Assembly (NCBI RefSeq): GCF_030070105.1
Contig: NZ_JASJOO010000002.1
Coordinates: 1 to 64,000, forward strand
Length of the DNA stretch: 64,000 nt
Direction of reading: 5' to 3'
Source: Bermanella sp. WJH001
Lineage (GTDB): Bacteria > Pseudomonadota > Gammaproteobacteria > Pseudomonadales > Oceanobacteraceae
The notes beneath the pieces are model-generated. The model searched no databases. It was not told where the DNA came from and saw only the letters and a program-made list of their open reading frames with translations. Below are positions 55,380-64,000 of this stretch, one piece after another; the stretch's first letter is position 1; every line of letters begins with the position of its first letter. The position numbers were made by a program, and so were the translations under genes.

Positions 55380-55874
55380 ATGGCAACGGTTACACTTCAA
55401 GGCAATGCGTTTGATACTCAAGGTGAGTTACCAAAAGCAGGCTCACAAGCACCTGCTTTTAACTTGGTGCTTGGGGATCTTTCTGATTTAACATTGGCAG
55501 ATCTAGCCGGTAAGCGCGTTATTTTAAATATTTTCCCTTCGGTGGATACGGCCACCTGTGCCACGTCAGTGCGTAAGTTTAATGAAAAAGCCGCTGCATT
55601 AGACAATACAGTGGTGGTGTGTGTGTCGGCGGATTTGCCGTTTGCCCTAAGCCGTTTTTGTGGAGCTGAAGGCATTGAAAATGTAAAGGTTGCCTCAAGT
55701 TTTCGTTCAAGCTTTGGCTTAGATTATGGTGTTGAATTTGTTTCTGGGCCATTGGCTAAACTATTGTCACGTTCAGTGGTGGTGGTTGACGAAGCGGGTA
55801 AGGTTTTACATAGCGAGCAAGTGGCTGAAACGGTGGATGAGCCTAATTATGATGCGGCTTTAGCGGTTTTATAG
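55380..55874 (+). CDS. tpx: Thiol peroxidase Tpx
   Basis: Periplasmic or cytosolic lipid/organic hydroperoxide peroxidase (164 aa; E. coli Tpx 168) using thioredoxin as reductant. The peroxidatic Cys is in SVDTATCATSVRKFNE (near 55-70, Cys61) and the resolving Cys is in LSRFCGAEGIENV (near 95). The start is ATG at 55380. A hairpin follows the gene. Confidence 0.95.
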   Translation: MATVTLQGNAFDTQGELPKAGSQAPAFNLVLGDLSDLTLADLAGKRVILNIFPSVDTATCATSVRKFNEKAAALDNTVVVCVSADLPFALSRFCGAEGIENVKVASSFRSSFGLDYGVEFVSGPLAKLLSRSVVVVDEAGKVLHSEQVAETVDEPNYDAALAVL

Positions 55875-55887
55875 TTGCTTTGATATT

Positions 55888-55922
55888 GAAAAGGCGTTCA
55901 CTTTTGCAAGTAACGTCTTTTC
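55888..55922. terminator. Terminator between tpx and the diguanylate cyclase
   Basis: Imperfect stem: GAAAAG-GCGTT-CACTT, loop TTGC, then AAGT-AACGT-CTTTTC, lying between the two convergent genes. Confidence 0.6.
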
Positions 55923-55924
55923 AT

Positions 55925-56812
55925 TTATTTGGCTTTTGATTTTTTGGCGCAATACATGCCTTTGTCAGCATGCTGTAGTAAATAATCACATGTGGTTCCA
56001 TTCTCAGGGAAGGTTGAGTAACCGATACTGCATTGGATATTTATGACTATGTCATTAATCTTCATATCTTGGCGCAACACTTTTGTTAGGTGTTTGATTG
56101 TGGTTTCAATATCTTTTTGTTTGCAGGTGTTTTCTAATAATAGAATAAACTCATCACCACCAATTCGGGCAAACATATCGGTTTTTCGTATGTTGCTGGT
56201 CACCCGATTTGTCACTTCTTTTAGTACTAAGTCTCCGAATGAATGACCATAGTTGTCATTAATCTTTTTAAACTTATCCAGATCAAAAAATAACAAGCTA
56301 AAACCCGCATGATTACGATCATACTGCGCTATTAAGTGCTCTATGCGGTCAATGAGAGAATAACGGTTTGGTATGTTGGTGAGGTGATCAAATCGAGCTT
56401 GATGACGCAATTGCTCGGTTTCATTTATGCGTTGGGTGATGTCTCGATTAATCCCAAGTGCACCAATCATTTTTTGATTGTCATCTAAAATAGGAATGCA
56501 CATGGATTCGATCCAGCCAATGGAGCCATCTTTTCTGAGCATACGAACTTCACCAGTCCATTCACCTTTTGTGGCAACCGCAGCTAATACTTCAGAGGTG
56601 ATGTGATCAATGTCCTCTGGCACATGCAACATGCTCACAGACTGGCCGATGGCTTCCTCTTCTGTGTAGCCATACAGTTTCTGTGAACCTAAATTCCAGT
56701 CGGTAATGATGCCTTGATCATCTGTAACAACGACTGCATCAAATAAGTGATCAAAAGCTTTAGCTCTTAATAATAACTGATCGGATTTCAACGTATTGCG
56801 CTCAATAACCAT
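55925..56812 (-). CDS. PAS-domain diguanylate cyclase
   Basis: A 295-aa cytosolic signalling protein. A PAS domain with PAC (about 20-135) is followed by a GGDEF domain (about 140-295). The active site is IGGDEFILLLEN (near 218-229), and an RxxD I-site (RKTD) lies five residues before GGDEF, indicating c-di-GMP product inhibition. No EAL domain. The gene is convergent with tpx. Confidence 0.9.
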   Translation of the reverse strand: MVIERNTLKSDQLLLRAKAFDHLFDAVVVTDDQGIITDWNLGSQKLYGYTEEEAIGQSVSMLHVPEDIDHITSEVLAAVATKGEWTGEVRMLRKDGSIGWIESMCIPILDDNQKMIGALGINRDITQRINETEQLRHQARFDHLTNIPNRYSLIDRIEHLIAQYDRNHAGFSLLFFDLDKFKKINDNYGHSFGDLVLKEVTNRVTSNIRKTDMFARIGGDEFILLLENTCKQKDIETTIKHLTKVLRQDMKINDIVINIQCSIGYSTFPENGTTCDYLLQHADKGMYCAKKSKAK

Positions 56813-57030
56813 GCTAAGAATGTGACTATCTTTAAGTTTAGCAAGGGTCAGTCAAATAGACATATAAACCTAAATTTAACTCTAAATATTCACAAATAGT
56901 GAGTATTTATATGAAATTTGGTCCTATTACGCAGTTTTGTGGTTTGTGGTTTGTAGCTTGATTGTTTGATCTGGTGGATTAGCCACCATAAAGCATGCTG
57001 GATAAGAAAGGGTATTAAAGGGGAGAGCAC

Positions 57031-57066
57031 AAAGCCCTAAGTATGTGAGTACTTAGAGCTTTTTTG
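57031..57066. terminator. Hairpin downstream of trhO
   Basis: AAGC-CCTAAGTA, loop, TACTTAG-AGCTT, with TTTTTT on the plus-strand side. It lies just past the trhO stop and could end transcripts in either direction, better on the plus strand. Confidence 0.5.
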
Positions 57067-57076
57067 CAAAGAGCGT

Positions 57077-58093
57077 TTATTTTTTTTGTCCAGCCTGGCT
57101 GCGTAAACGTTGCTGTTCACGCTCTTGTTCTTTTGCTTTGCGATGGGCTTCGATTGCATCTTGCACGTCTGAACCAATGTGCGCTTCGCCACGTTGTTTG
57201 GCTAGTTCCACTTGCTTTTCACGTTCGGCAAAACGTTTGCGCTGTTCATCTGTTAATTTGTCGTAACAATGAGGGCAGCTCACCCCTTTTTGGTAACGAG
57301 CATCCAGCTTTTCATCTTCGGTGATGGGTAAGCGACACGCATGGCATTGATCGTATTCACCTTTTTCGAGTTTATGGTTAACGGTCACGCGCTCATCAAA
57401 TACAAAACATTCACCGTCCCAAAGGGTGTTATCTTCAGGTACGTCTTCTAAGTATTTTAAAATACCGCCTTTAAGGTGATAAACCTCTTCAAAGCCTTGC
57501 TCTTTCATATAGGCAGTGGACTTTTCACAGCGAATACCACCGGTACAAAACATGGCGACTTTTTTGTGTTTGGCTGGGTCTAGGTTTTCTTTTACGTATT
57601 GAGGGAATTCACGGAACGTTTCAGTGTTTGGGTTGATGGCGTTACGAAAGGTGCCCACTTGGTATTCGTAGTCGTTACGGGTATCCACTAATACCACTTC
57701 TGGGTCGCTGATTAAGTCGTTCCAGTCTTTTGGGTCCACATAGGTGCCAACCACTTGTTTTGGGTCGATGCCTTCAACGCCCATGGTGACGATTTCTTTT
57801 TTCAGTTTCACTTTGGTGCGGTGAAAGGGTGCAATATTGGTATAGGATTCTTTGTAGTCGATATCGGCTAGGCGTTCATCGTGCTTGAACCACGCGAGAA
57901 GCGCATCAATGGCTTCACGAGAGCCTGCAACGGTGCCGTTAATGCCTTCGTTGGCCAGCAGTAAGGTGCCGCGCACCTGGTGTTCTTCCATCACCTTTAA
58001 TAGGTTTGGGCGGATTGCCTCGAAGTTTTCAAGGGTAACAAATTTGTACATGGCGCACACAACGATGCTGCCAGTTTGTTGAGACTGGGTCAT
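57077..58093 (-). CDS. trhO: tRNA uridine(34) hydroxylase TrhO (rhodanese domain, YceA)
   Basis: Oxygen-dependent hydroxylase for 5-hydroxyuridine at tRNA position 34. The 338-aa protein has an N-terminal ACP-like/acylphosphatase-type region, then a rhodanese domain with [17 protein letters not shown] (near 177-193) holding the catalytic Cys. A C-terminal Zn-type Cys cluster follows ([12 protein letters not shown] and [10 protein letters not shown] near 251-280). The length fits YceA/TrhO. It is single, divergent from nothing close; the TrhP gene of the same pathway lies at 18680-20023. Confidence 0.93.
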   Translation of the reverse strand: MTQSQQTGSIVVCAMYKFVTLENFEAIRPNLLKVMEEHQVRGTLLLANEGINGTVAGSREAIDALLAWFKHDERLADIDYKESYTNIAPFHRTKVKLKKEIVTMGVEGIDPKQVVGTYVDPKDWNDLISDPEVVLVDTRNDYEYQVGTFRNAINPNTETFREFPQYVKENLDPAKHKKVAMFCTGGIRCEKSTAYMKEQGFEEVYHLKGGILKYLEDVPEDNTLWDGECFVFDERVTVNHKLEKGEYDQCHACRLPITEDEKLDARYQKGVSCPHCYDKLTDEQRKRFAEREKQVELAKQRGEAHIGSDVQDAIEAHRKAKEQEREQQRLRSQAGQKK

Positions 58094-58213
58094 AACTTCT
58101 CCTGCTGACCGAAGCGTAAGTTCGGCGCATTCTATGTATTTATAGCTGAAACAATCAGCAGGGCGGGATTATAGGGGTTTTACGCCATTTGTGAAGGCGC
58201 TATGGCAATTGAG

Positions 58214-58239
58214 CCTGCTATCACGCGTGTGATAGCAGG
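58214..58239 (-). terminator. Hairpin after the M17 peptidase gene
   Basis: CCTGCTATCAC-GCGT-GTGATAGCAGG, an 11-bp perfect stem, 14 bases after the peptidase stop on the minus strand. No T-run follows, so termination is uncertain. Confidence 0.5.
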
Positions 58240-58253
58240 GTGTGAGGCTGGTT

Positions 58254-59612
58254 TTACTGGTATTTGGCACTTAGCATGTTAAACACCGCGCGTATGCCCA
58301 TGGCTTCGCCACCAACAGGTCGACCCGGTAGAGCGCGGTTATTCCAAGCCATTACGTCAAAGTGCACCCATGGGGTGTCTTTTTTAACAAACGCCTCAAG
58401 ATACAGGGCCGCTGTAATGGCACCGCCAAATGGGCTTGGTACACTGTTTACCATGTCTGCGATATCACTTTTAAGCATGTCTTTATAAGCTTGATGAAGA
58501 GGGAGCTGCCAAACAGGGTCTTGGCTTTGCTCGCTTGCCATCATCAATGCGTTAGCGGTGGTTTGATCGTTACAGAAAAAGCCCGGAAGCTCAGTACCCA
58601 GCGCCACGCGACATGCACCGGTTAAGGTTGCAAAGTCGATGATCAGTTCTGGTTCATCATTATTGGCTTCACTAAGAGCGTCACATAAGACTAGGCGGCC
58701 TTCTGCATCTGTGTTGTCTATTTCTACGGTTAAACCATGACGTGTGGTTAATACGTCACCTGGGCGAAATGCATTATCAGATACCGCATTTTCAACACTG
58801 GGGACTAATACGCGTAAGTTGATTGGTAATTGGTGACTCATGATTAAACGGGCAAGGCCTAATACGTGAGCAGCACCGCCCATGTCTTTTTTCATGTTGC
58901 GCATGGCAGCACCGGGTTTTAAATCTAGGCCGCCGCTGTCAAAACAAACCCCTTTACCAACCAAGGTTACTTTAGGGTGCTCAGTATTACCCCATTGCAT
59001 GTCTAAAAGGCGAGGGGCGTGACAACTTGCGCGACCAACGGCATGAATGGTTGGGTAGTTCTGCGTTAATAAATCATCACCCACAATTTCGCAAAATTGA
59101 GCGCCAAATTCGTTTGCTAATGCCGCCATGGTGGCCGACATATGCTGGGGCATCATGTCGCTGGCGGGTGTGTTAATCATGTCGCGCACAAGGGTCGCCG
59201 CTGCGATGAATTTTTCGGCTTGTTCAATGATGTTTTTATCAGCAATGGCTAACTTAGCTTGACCTTGAGTGACGGCTTTGTATTTTTCGAAACGGTAACT
59301 GGCTAAGCCAAATGCAATGGCGGTGTTTAATTGATACTCGGCATCTGCTTTTAACAAAAACGTTTTGGCCGGTAATACTTTGGCAAGATCGGCGCTGGCA
59401 AAGAAGTCAGATAGATTGTCGCTTACAAAAATAGCGGTTTCTAAGTGGCCGTCAGTGGCGGGTATTAAGGCCAAGCCTTGCTCTTTGTATTGGCTTTGTT
59501 CGAGCCAGTTTTTAACAAAAGCATTTTGTTGCTCTAGCCATTGTGAGTACTGGCTTTTGTCAAAAAGGTGTAAAGGGATGCCTGTTGAATCATGAATAAT
59601 AACGTTTTGCAT
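58254..59612 (-). CDS. Leucyl aminopeptidase family (M17) metallopeptidase
   Basis: A 452-aa M17 peptidase with the two-metal site: VGKGVCFDSGGLDLKPGAAM near 219-238, KKDMGGAAHVLGLARL near 242, and the family signature NTDAEGRLVLCDAL (near 297-310). It cleaves N-terminal residues from peptides. Compared with PepA (about 500 aa) it has a shorter N-terminal domain, as in PepB-type or leucyl-aminopeptidase-like proteins. The start is ATG at 59612. GST-type gene lies 28 bases upstream, same strand. Confidence 0.92.
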   Translation of the reverse strand: MQNVIIHDSTGIPLHLFDKSQYSQWLEQQNAFVKNWLEQSQYKEQGLALIPATDGHLETAIFVSDNLSDFFASADLAKVLPAKTFLLKADAEYQLNTAIAFGLASYRFEKYKAVTQGQAKLAIADKNIIEQAEKFIAAATLVRDMINTPASDMMPQHMSATMAALANEFGAQFCEIVGDDLLTQNYPTIHAVGRASCHAPRLLDMQWGNTEHPKVTLVGKGVCFDSGGLDLKPGAAMRNMKKDMGGAAHVLGLARLIMSHQLPINLRVLVPSVENAVSDNAFRPGDVLTTRHGLTVEIDNTDAEGRLVLCDALSEANNDEPELIIDFATLTGACRVALGTELPGFFCNDQTTANALMMASEQSQDPVWQLPLHQAYKDMLKSDIADMVNSVPSPFGGAITAALYLEAFVKKDTPWVHFDVMAWNNRALPGRPVGGEAMGIRAVFNMLSAKYQ

Positions 59613-59640
59613 AGTGAATCCTTATTGCAGTGCCATTAGT

Positions 59641-60738
59641 TTAGCATGGGGCAAGGTGTAATCGGCACTGCTTTAATTGAATCTTTTTAGCCAGAGGTGT
59701 TTGCATCATCTCAAGCACGCCCAGTTGATTGAGCAGAGCATCAACTGTGACCTTTTCTACATCTGCAAGGTTTTGATATACCTGTTGTAACCTCTGCCAC
59801 ATCCATAAAACATAACTTAAATTAAGCCGTTTGGATTGAACGCCATCAATATTGAGAGTGGCGCTACCAAATTTACGAGGTATTAAGGTTTTATCTGGAT
59901 AATACTCACACCAATCATTAAACCCTTTAATGCTGCTTTTGATTAAAGGCGCGTGGGTTTGGCTCCAAGTTTGAAATAGCGGGAATAAACTTAAAGGTAG
60001 GGTCGGCGTGTCTAACCACTCGCCATTATGAAGGTTAATGGGGCCGTTTAATGTGTTGATCCATTTGATGATGTGAGGGTAGGATTTTAACAGCTTGTCA
60101 GGAAAAGGGTCTCGATGCAGGTGAGCATAAATTGGCCCATACAATGAAAAATCTGCAAGACTTGGCCTTGAGCCAAATAAAAATTCATGCTGGCCTAAAT
60201 GTAAATTTAAAGCATTTAAAATTTTATGGGTATTGATTTCTAGAGGTTGCTGCATGGCCTCATTAATCCCCAAAACGGGCAGATAACCCGCCATCTTTTC
60301 CCCCATCTTTTTAGCAACAAACTGCTGCATAAATTTAGGGTACTTGGGTAATGCACTTCGTCCAAATTCTTCAAAAATGAATGTTTTATTTTCAGGGTAG
60401 TTCCAACGGTAATGAAGCGCGGCTAACGGCAGCCATTCATCACCCATTAACTCAAGTAGGTAGCTGCAGATTTTATGTAATGGCTCAGGGGGAATCACAG
60501 ATTTAGAGCGGTATTTATTTTCAAAGTAATCAACAATTAAGCTGCTATCTTGTATTGCCTGATCATTGTCATACACCACAGGCATAATAATTTGGCCTAC
60601 GTCTTTTTTGATTTTAAAGTTCAACTGCAATGCAGTAGGGGTATTGAAGACAGGATCAAGTTGCTTATAGGTGAGGTAGCTACGTACCTTGGCGGTATAT
60701 GGGCTGACATCCCAGCCGTAGACTTGTATTTTAGACAT
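59641..60738 (-). CDS. Long glutathione S-transferase family protein
   Basis: A 365-aa GST-family protein; typical GSTs are 200-230 aa. An N-terminal thioredoxin-like GST domain has VYGWDVSPYTAKVRSYL (near 5-21) and the GSH-binding VGQIIMPVVYDNDQAIQDSS (near 47-66). A helical C-terminal GST domain has GSRPSLADFSLYGPIYAHLH (near 190-209). About 125 further residues at the end (TLIPRKFGSATLN and VLWMWQRLQQVY) make it longer than usual. Function unknown. Confidence 0.8.
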   Translation of the reverse strand: MSKIQVYGWDVSPYTAKVRSYLTYKQLDPVFNTPTALQLNFKIKKDVGQIIMPVVYDNDQAIQDSSLIVDYFENKYRSKSVIPPEPLHKICSYLLELMGDEWLPLAALHYRWNYPENKTFIFEEFGRSALPKYPKFMQQFVAKKMGEKMAGYLPVLGINEAMQQPLEINTHKILNALNLHLGQHEFLFGSRPSLADFSLYGPIYAHLHRDPFPDKLLKSYPHIIKWINTLNGPINLHNGEWLDTPTLPLSLFPLFQTWSQTHAPLIKSSIKGFNDWCEYYPDKTLIPRKFGSATLNIDGVQSKRLNLSYVLWMWQRLQQVYQNLADVEKVTVDALLNQLGVLEMMQTPLAKKIQLKQCRLHLAPC

Positions 60739-60820
60739 GTTGCGTTCTTATGCTGTGGCCCATGCTATTAACGTTAGCAGGGGAAGAACATTCATGGCAA
60801 CTTTGTAAGCTAGATAAAAA

Positions 60821-60843
60821 GAAAGTGGCCTTTAGCCACTTTC
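60821..60843 (-). terminator. Terminator of the cold-shock protein gene
   Basis: GAAAGTGGC-CTTTA-GCCACTTTC, followed on the minus strand by TTTTTATC, 13 bases after the csp stop. Confidence 0.85.
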
Positions 60844-60855
60844 AATTTTGCCTGA

Positions 60856-61062
60856 TTACTCAGGAATTACGTCTTCAGCTTGAGGGCCTTTTGCGCCATC
60901 AGTCACGGTCATCGTCACTTTTTGGCCTTCAGCTAGGGTTTTACGCCCTGAAGCATTGATCGCGCTGTAGTGAACAAAAACATCTTTGCCACTTTCTTGT
61001 TGAATGAAACCAAAACCTTTTTCGTCGTTGAACCATTTAACGGTTCCGTTTACACGTGACAT
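60856..61062 (-). CDS. Cold-shock domain protein (CspA family)
   Basis: A 68-aa single cold-shock domain: [16 protein letters not shown] (RNP1 KGFGFI near 15-20), [10 protein letters not shown] (RNP2 near 26-35) and [13 protein letters not shown]. It binds single-stranded RNA/DNA and melts mRNA structure. AGTAGAAAAA precedes the ATG. A 277-bp AT-rich gap lies upstream (61063-61339); csp genes often have long structured 5' leaders there, but I could not assign a promoter with confidence. Confidence 0.95.
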   Translation of the reverse strand: MSRVNGTVKWFNDEKGFGFIQQESGKDVFVHYSAINASGRKTLAEGQKVTMTVTDGAKGPQAEDVIPE

Positions 61063-61339
61063 TTTTTCTACTCTCTTTCAGGCCAACTGAGTTGGCAGTT
61101 TAACTACTGCTATTACATGACGTGATGGCAGTATCGATAAGATTTATCTGGTGTATTCCATTAATAAATCGAGCCTAATACTAGACCCAATTGTTTTTAA
61201 ATAAAACAAAAAATGTGTAAAAAAACCACTTTTTATATCGCCTAAAATTGACCGATAAAAATTAAGAATATATAAGCTTAAAAAGCCTATTTTTTTAAAA
61301 GTTGGTCATAAAATTGCAATAAAAATACCGTATAGCGGA

Positions 61340-64000
61340 TCACATATTTCGCCTGTATTCACCCCCTGCAATATATAAGGCATGGCTAATTTGCCCAAGG
61401 GAGGCATGTTTGACGGCCTCGAGTAAACAGGAAAATGTATTGCCTCTTTCAATGGCGCAAGTTTGTAATGCCTGCAATGCTTGTTCTGTTTGGTTTAAAT
61501 GCTGCTGGTGAAACAGCTCAATGTTATTGATTTGCAGCTGTTTTTCTTCGTTACTTGAGCGGGCCAGCTCTAAGTTACCGCTAATATCTTGAGTGTCAGT
61601 GCCTAAAAACGTGTTCACCCCAATAATAGGTAAAGAGCCGTCGTGTTTTTTATGTTCGTAATACATGGATTCATCTTGAATCTTGCTGCGTTGATACATG
61701 GTGTCCATGGCACCCAGTACGCCGCCACGATCATTTATGCGATCAAACTCCTGATACACGGCCTCTTCAACTTGGTCCGTTAATTGGTCAATAAAGTGTG
61801 AGCCCTGTAATGGATTTTCGCACATGTTCATACCCAGCTCGCGGTTGATAATTAATTGGATGGCCACAGCACGACGCACACTGTCTTCGGTTGGGGTGGT
61901 GATGGCTTCATCAAAGGCATTGGTATGTAAGCTATTGCAGTTATCAAATAGGGCATACATGGCTTGCAAAGTTGTGCGGATATCATTGAATTGAATCTCT
62001 TGGGCATGCAGGGAGCGCCCAGAGGTTTGAATGTGGTATTTGAGTTTTTGTGAGCGCTCATTACCTTGGTAGCGATGTTTAATGGCTTTTGCCCAAATAC
62101 GTCGAGCTACACGCCCGATGACGGCATATTCTGGGTCCATGCCATTACTAAAAAAGAAACTTAAATTCGGTGCAAAGTCATCAATGTGCATGCCACGGCT
62201 TAAGTAGTATTCAGCAATGGTAAAACCATTGGCCAAGGTGAAGGCCAGCTGGCTAATGGGGTTCGCGCCTGCTTCTGCTATGTGATAACCGCTAATGGAT
62301 ACGCTATAAAAGTTTTTAACGTCATTATCAATAAAGTACTGTTGAATATCGCCCATCATGTGCATGGCAAATTCGGTTGAAAAGATGCAGGTATTTTGAG
62401 CTTGGTCTTCTTTTAAAATATCGGCTTGTACGGTACCCCGCACGGTCTGTAAGGTTTGTTGTTTGATTTTCTGGTAGATATGTTTATCGACTAATAAGTC
62501 ACCACTGATGCCAAGTAGTGCCAAACCTAAACCTTCATTACCATCAGGTAACTCACCGCTGTAAACCGGTTTGGGTTTGTCTTTAAAATATTCCTCAATT
62601 TTGGTTTGGGCTTGTTGCCATAAATTATTTTCTTTTAGATATTTTTCGATTTGTTGATCAATTGCTGCGTTAATAAAAAACGCAAGAATAATAGGCGCAG
62701 GGCCGTTAATGGTCATGGACACAGATGTGCTAGGTGAACATAAATCAAAACCACTATAGAGCTTTTTCATGTCATCAACACTGGCAATACTAACCCCAGA
62801 GTTACCCACCTTGCCAAAAATATCAGGGCGAGCGGCGGGGTTTTCCCCGTACAAGGTCACACTATCAAACGCAGTGGATAAACGGGCGGCGTCTTGCCCC
62901 TTGCTTAAATAATGAAACCGTCGGTTGGTGCGCTCGGGGGTGCCTTCACCTGCGAACATTCGAATAGGGTCTTCACCTTGGCGGCGATAGGGAAAGACAC
63001 CTGCGGTGTAAGGGTAGTAACCGGGTAAATTTTCTTTGCCTAAAAATAAGACTAAATTACCCCAGTTGTTATCTTGGGTGGCGGCTACTTTGCAAATATC
63101 AAGCTGGCTTAAACTTTTTTGATAATTGTCGCCTTTTAAAATTTTATCGCGTACTTGGTATTCGTACTGCTGGGATGTGACAGACCCTTTGCGTTGTGGC
63201 CATTGTTTTAATTCACTTAATAACGGTGGCTCTATTGCTTGAAGATGTGTTTGATAACGATGTCTTAATAATGAGTATTCGTTTTGTTCTTGTAATGCGG
63301 TTTGTGTGTAAGGTTCAAGTGGCAAAGGTAAGAGTGGGTCGCCTAGTTCATTGAGTGCTTCATAGCAGTGTTGGGCTTTGGTTGCACTCATGCTTTGCTG
63401 TTGAATTCGTGTTTCTTGTTGGCGGCCATTTTCAGAAATTTCAGATAAATAGCGGCTGCGGCTACCCGGTATGATAGCCGTACCTTTTGGTTCAACCGCG
63501 TTAAAGTGAGAGTGATAGTGAGCCTTGCTTGCAAACGTCTCACTGACTTGTTGCAGTTTTTGAACCAGTGACTCAAAGAACCAATTAACACCAGGGTCAT
63601 TAAACTGGCTGGCAATACAAGGGAAAACCGGTACTTGTGAATCGTCAATGGCAAATTCATTGTGGTTGCGGCGCCATTGTTTTTTGACATCGCGCAGAGC
63701 ATCGCTGCTGCCGGATTTTTCAAATTTATTAATGACGATGTAGTCAGCAAAATCCAGCATGTCGATTTTTTCTAATTGACTGGCGGCCCCAAATTCACAG
63801 GTCATGACATAGCTGGAAACATCCACATAATCAACAATCTCACTGTCACTTTGGCCGATGCCAGCGGTTTCCACGATCACCAAATCTACCCCTGAGCTTT
63901 TTAAAAAGACAATGGCATCTGCTAGCATTTCATTGGTAGCAGCATGTTGACGTCGGGTTGCCATTGAACGCATGAATATTTGCGGGTTGCGTAAACTATT
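61340..64000 (-). CDS. icmF: Fused isobutyryl-CoA mutase/GTPase IcmF (5' end outside window)
   Basis: About 886 residues are in the window and the frame is still open at the edge (NSLRNPQIF then MRSMATRRQ), so the full protein is about 1,080-1,090 aa. The visible GTPase (MeaB-like) part contains VIVETAGIGQSDSEIVD near the left edge and IVINKFEKSGSSDAL. The TIM-barrel mutase domain has GYYPYTAGVFPYRRQGEDP, FAGEGTPERTNRRFHYLSKG and SGYHIAEAGANPISQ, with MTINGPAPIIL. The C-terminus reads ASLGQISHALYIAGGEYRRN. The fused layout with FPYRR is that of IcmF, which interconverts isobutyryl- and butyryl-CoA using adenosylcobalamin; the B12-binding domain is off the window. Confidence 0.9.
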   Translation of the reverse strand, partial: NSLRNPQIFMRSMATRRQHAATNEMLADAIVFLKSSGVDLVIVETAGIGQSDSEIVDYVDVSSYVMTCEFGAASQLEKIDMLDFADYIVINKFEKSGSSDALRDVKKQWRRNHNEFAIDDSQVPVFPCIASQFNDPGVNWFFESLVQKLQQVSETFASKAHYHSHFNAVEPKGTAIIPGSRSRYLSEISENGRQQETRIQQQSMSATKAQHCYEALNELGDPLLPLPLEPYTQTALQEQNEYSLLRHRYQTHLQAIEPPLLSELKQWPQRKGSVTSQQYEYQVRDKILKGDNYQKSLSQLDICKVAATQDNNWGNLVLFLGKENLPGYYPYTAGVFPYRRQGEDPIRMFAGEGTPERTNRRFHYLSKGQDAARLSTAFDSVTLYGENPAARPDIFGKVGNSGVSIASVDDMKKLYSGFDLCSPSTSVSMTINGPAPIILAFFINAAIDQQIEKYLKENNLWQQAQTKIEEYFKDKPKPVYSGELPDGNEGLGLALLGISGDLLVDKHIYQKIKQQTLQTVRGTVQADILKEDQAQNTCIFSTEFAMHMMGDIQQYFIDNDVKNFYSVSISGYHIAEAGANPISQLAFTLANGFTIAEYYLSRGMHIDDFAPNLSFFFSNGMDPEYAVIGRVARRIWAKAIKHRYQGNERSQKLKYHIQTSGRSLHAQEIQFNDIRTTLQAMYALFDNCNSLHTNAFDEAITTPTEDSVRRAVAIQLIINRELGMNMCENPLQGSHFIDQLTDQVEEAVYQEFDRINDRGGVLGAMDTMYQRSKIQDESMYYEHKKHDGSLPIIGVNTFLGTDTQDISGNLELARSSNEEKQLQINNIELFHQQHLNQTEQALQALQTCAIERGNTFSCLLEAVKHASLGQISHALYIAGGEYRRNM

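Noticed and set aside
56970..56990. GGTGG-ATTAG-CCACC hairpin upstream of trhO's terminator
   Set aside because: Five-bp stem in a 264-bp gap, no T-run, not distinguishable from chance.

Overview
The window looks like a chromosomal segment of an aerobic, probably marine gammaproteobacterium. The gene order gltA / sdhCDAB / sucAB / lpd / sucCD, with gltA divergent, is the arrangement of Pseudomonas and Oceanospirillales-type bacteria. RlmM, GreB, TtcA, YbiT, YaiL, a FabV-type enoyl reductase and a complete cbb3 oxidase cluster with an Fnr/Anr regulator fit the same group. Base composition is moderate (low to mid 40s % GC by eye). I would guess an Oceanospirillales relative (Oleispira, Bermanella or Thalassolituus type), but no 16S gene is present to prove it.

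Layout. Positions 1-690 carry a small membrane-protein gene whose stop codon runs into a fold with integron attC architecture, so this may be the end of a cassette array. Then come folD, a four-gene tRNA operon (Arg, His, Leu, Leu) with a near-consensus promoter, and a 3-hydroxyisobutyrate-dehydrogenase-like gene. Positions 3.4-16.4 kb hold the TCA-cycle block, with divergent gltA/sdh promoters and a structured leader before sucA. Positions 16.5-31.6 kb are mixed housekeeping: redox proteins (GPx, DCC-type, grxD), trhP, a Pho-box-preceded PstS/OmpA fusion, a STAS plus REC-PP2C-HATPase partner-switch pair, LysR, a polysaccharide deacetylase, a J-domain protein, a UbiA-type prenyltransferase, greB and ttcA.

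Positions 31.7-41.3 kb are the high-affinity oxygen respiration cluster on the minus strand: ccoNOQP, then ccoG-ccoH-ccoI-ccoS-(UreH_2/SafE-like)-fnr. An Fnr box lies upstream of ccoN, which suggests oxygen control of the oxidase by the regulator encoded downstream. After an alpha/beta hydrolase and rlmM comes a compact accessory fatty-acid-synthase operon (43.5-46.8 kb): FabA-like dehydratase, FabB-like synthase, FabV-like enoyl reductase and a dedicated acyl carrier protein. The dehydratase has Glu at the position of FabA's catalytic Asp. The operon is followed by a 53-bp IS3-end-like inverted repeat and a convergent AraC-family gene.

Positions 48.2-53.2 kb contain ybiT, then a graveyard: two conserved blocks of a decayed GMC oxidoreductase and the C-terminal HTH of a decayed AraC gene. 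These lie next to an intact AraC gene, a fatty-acid-hydroxylase/sterol-desaturase gene and a DUF1145 gene. The last 10 kb hold a 54-aa lipoprotein gene, an NTF2-like protein, yaiL, a YjbR-like protein, tpx, a PAS-GGDEF diguanylate cyclase, trhO, an M17 aminopeptidase, a long GST, a cold-shock protein and most of icmF, whose 5' end is off the window. No CRISPR array, complete insertion sequence or prophage was seen.
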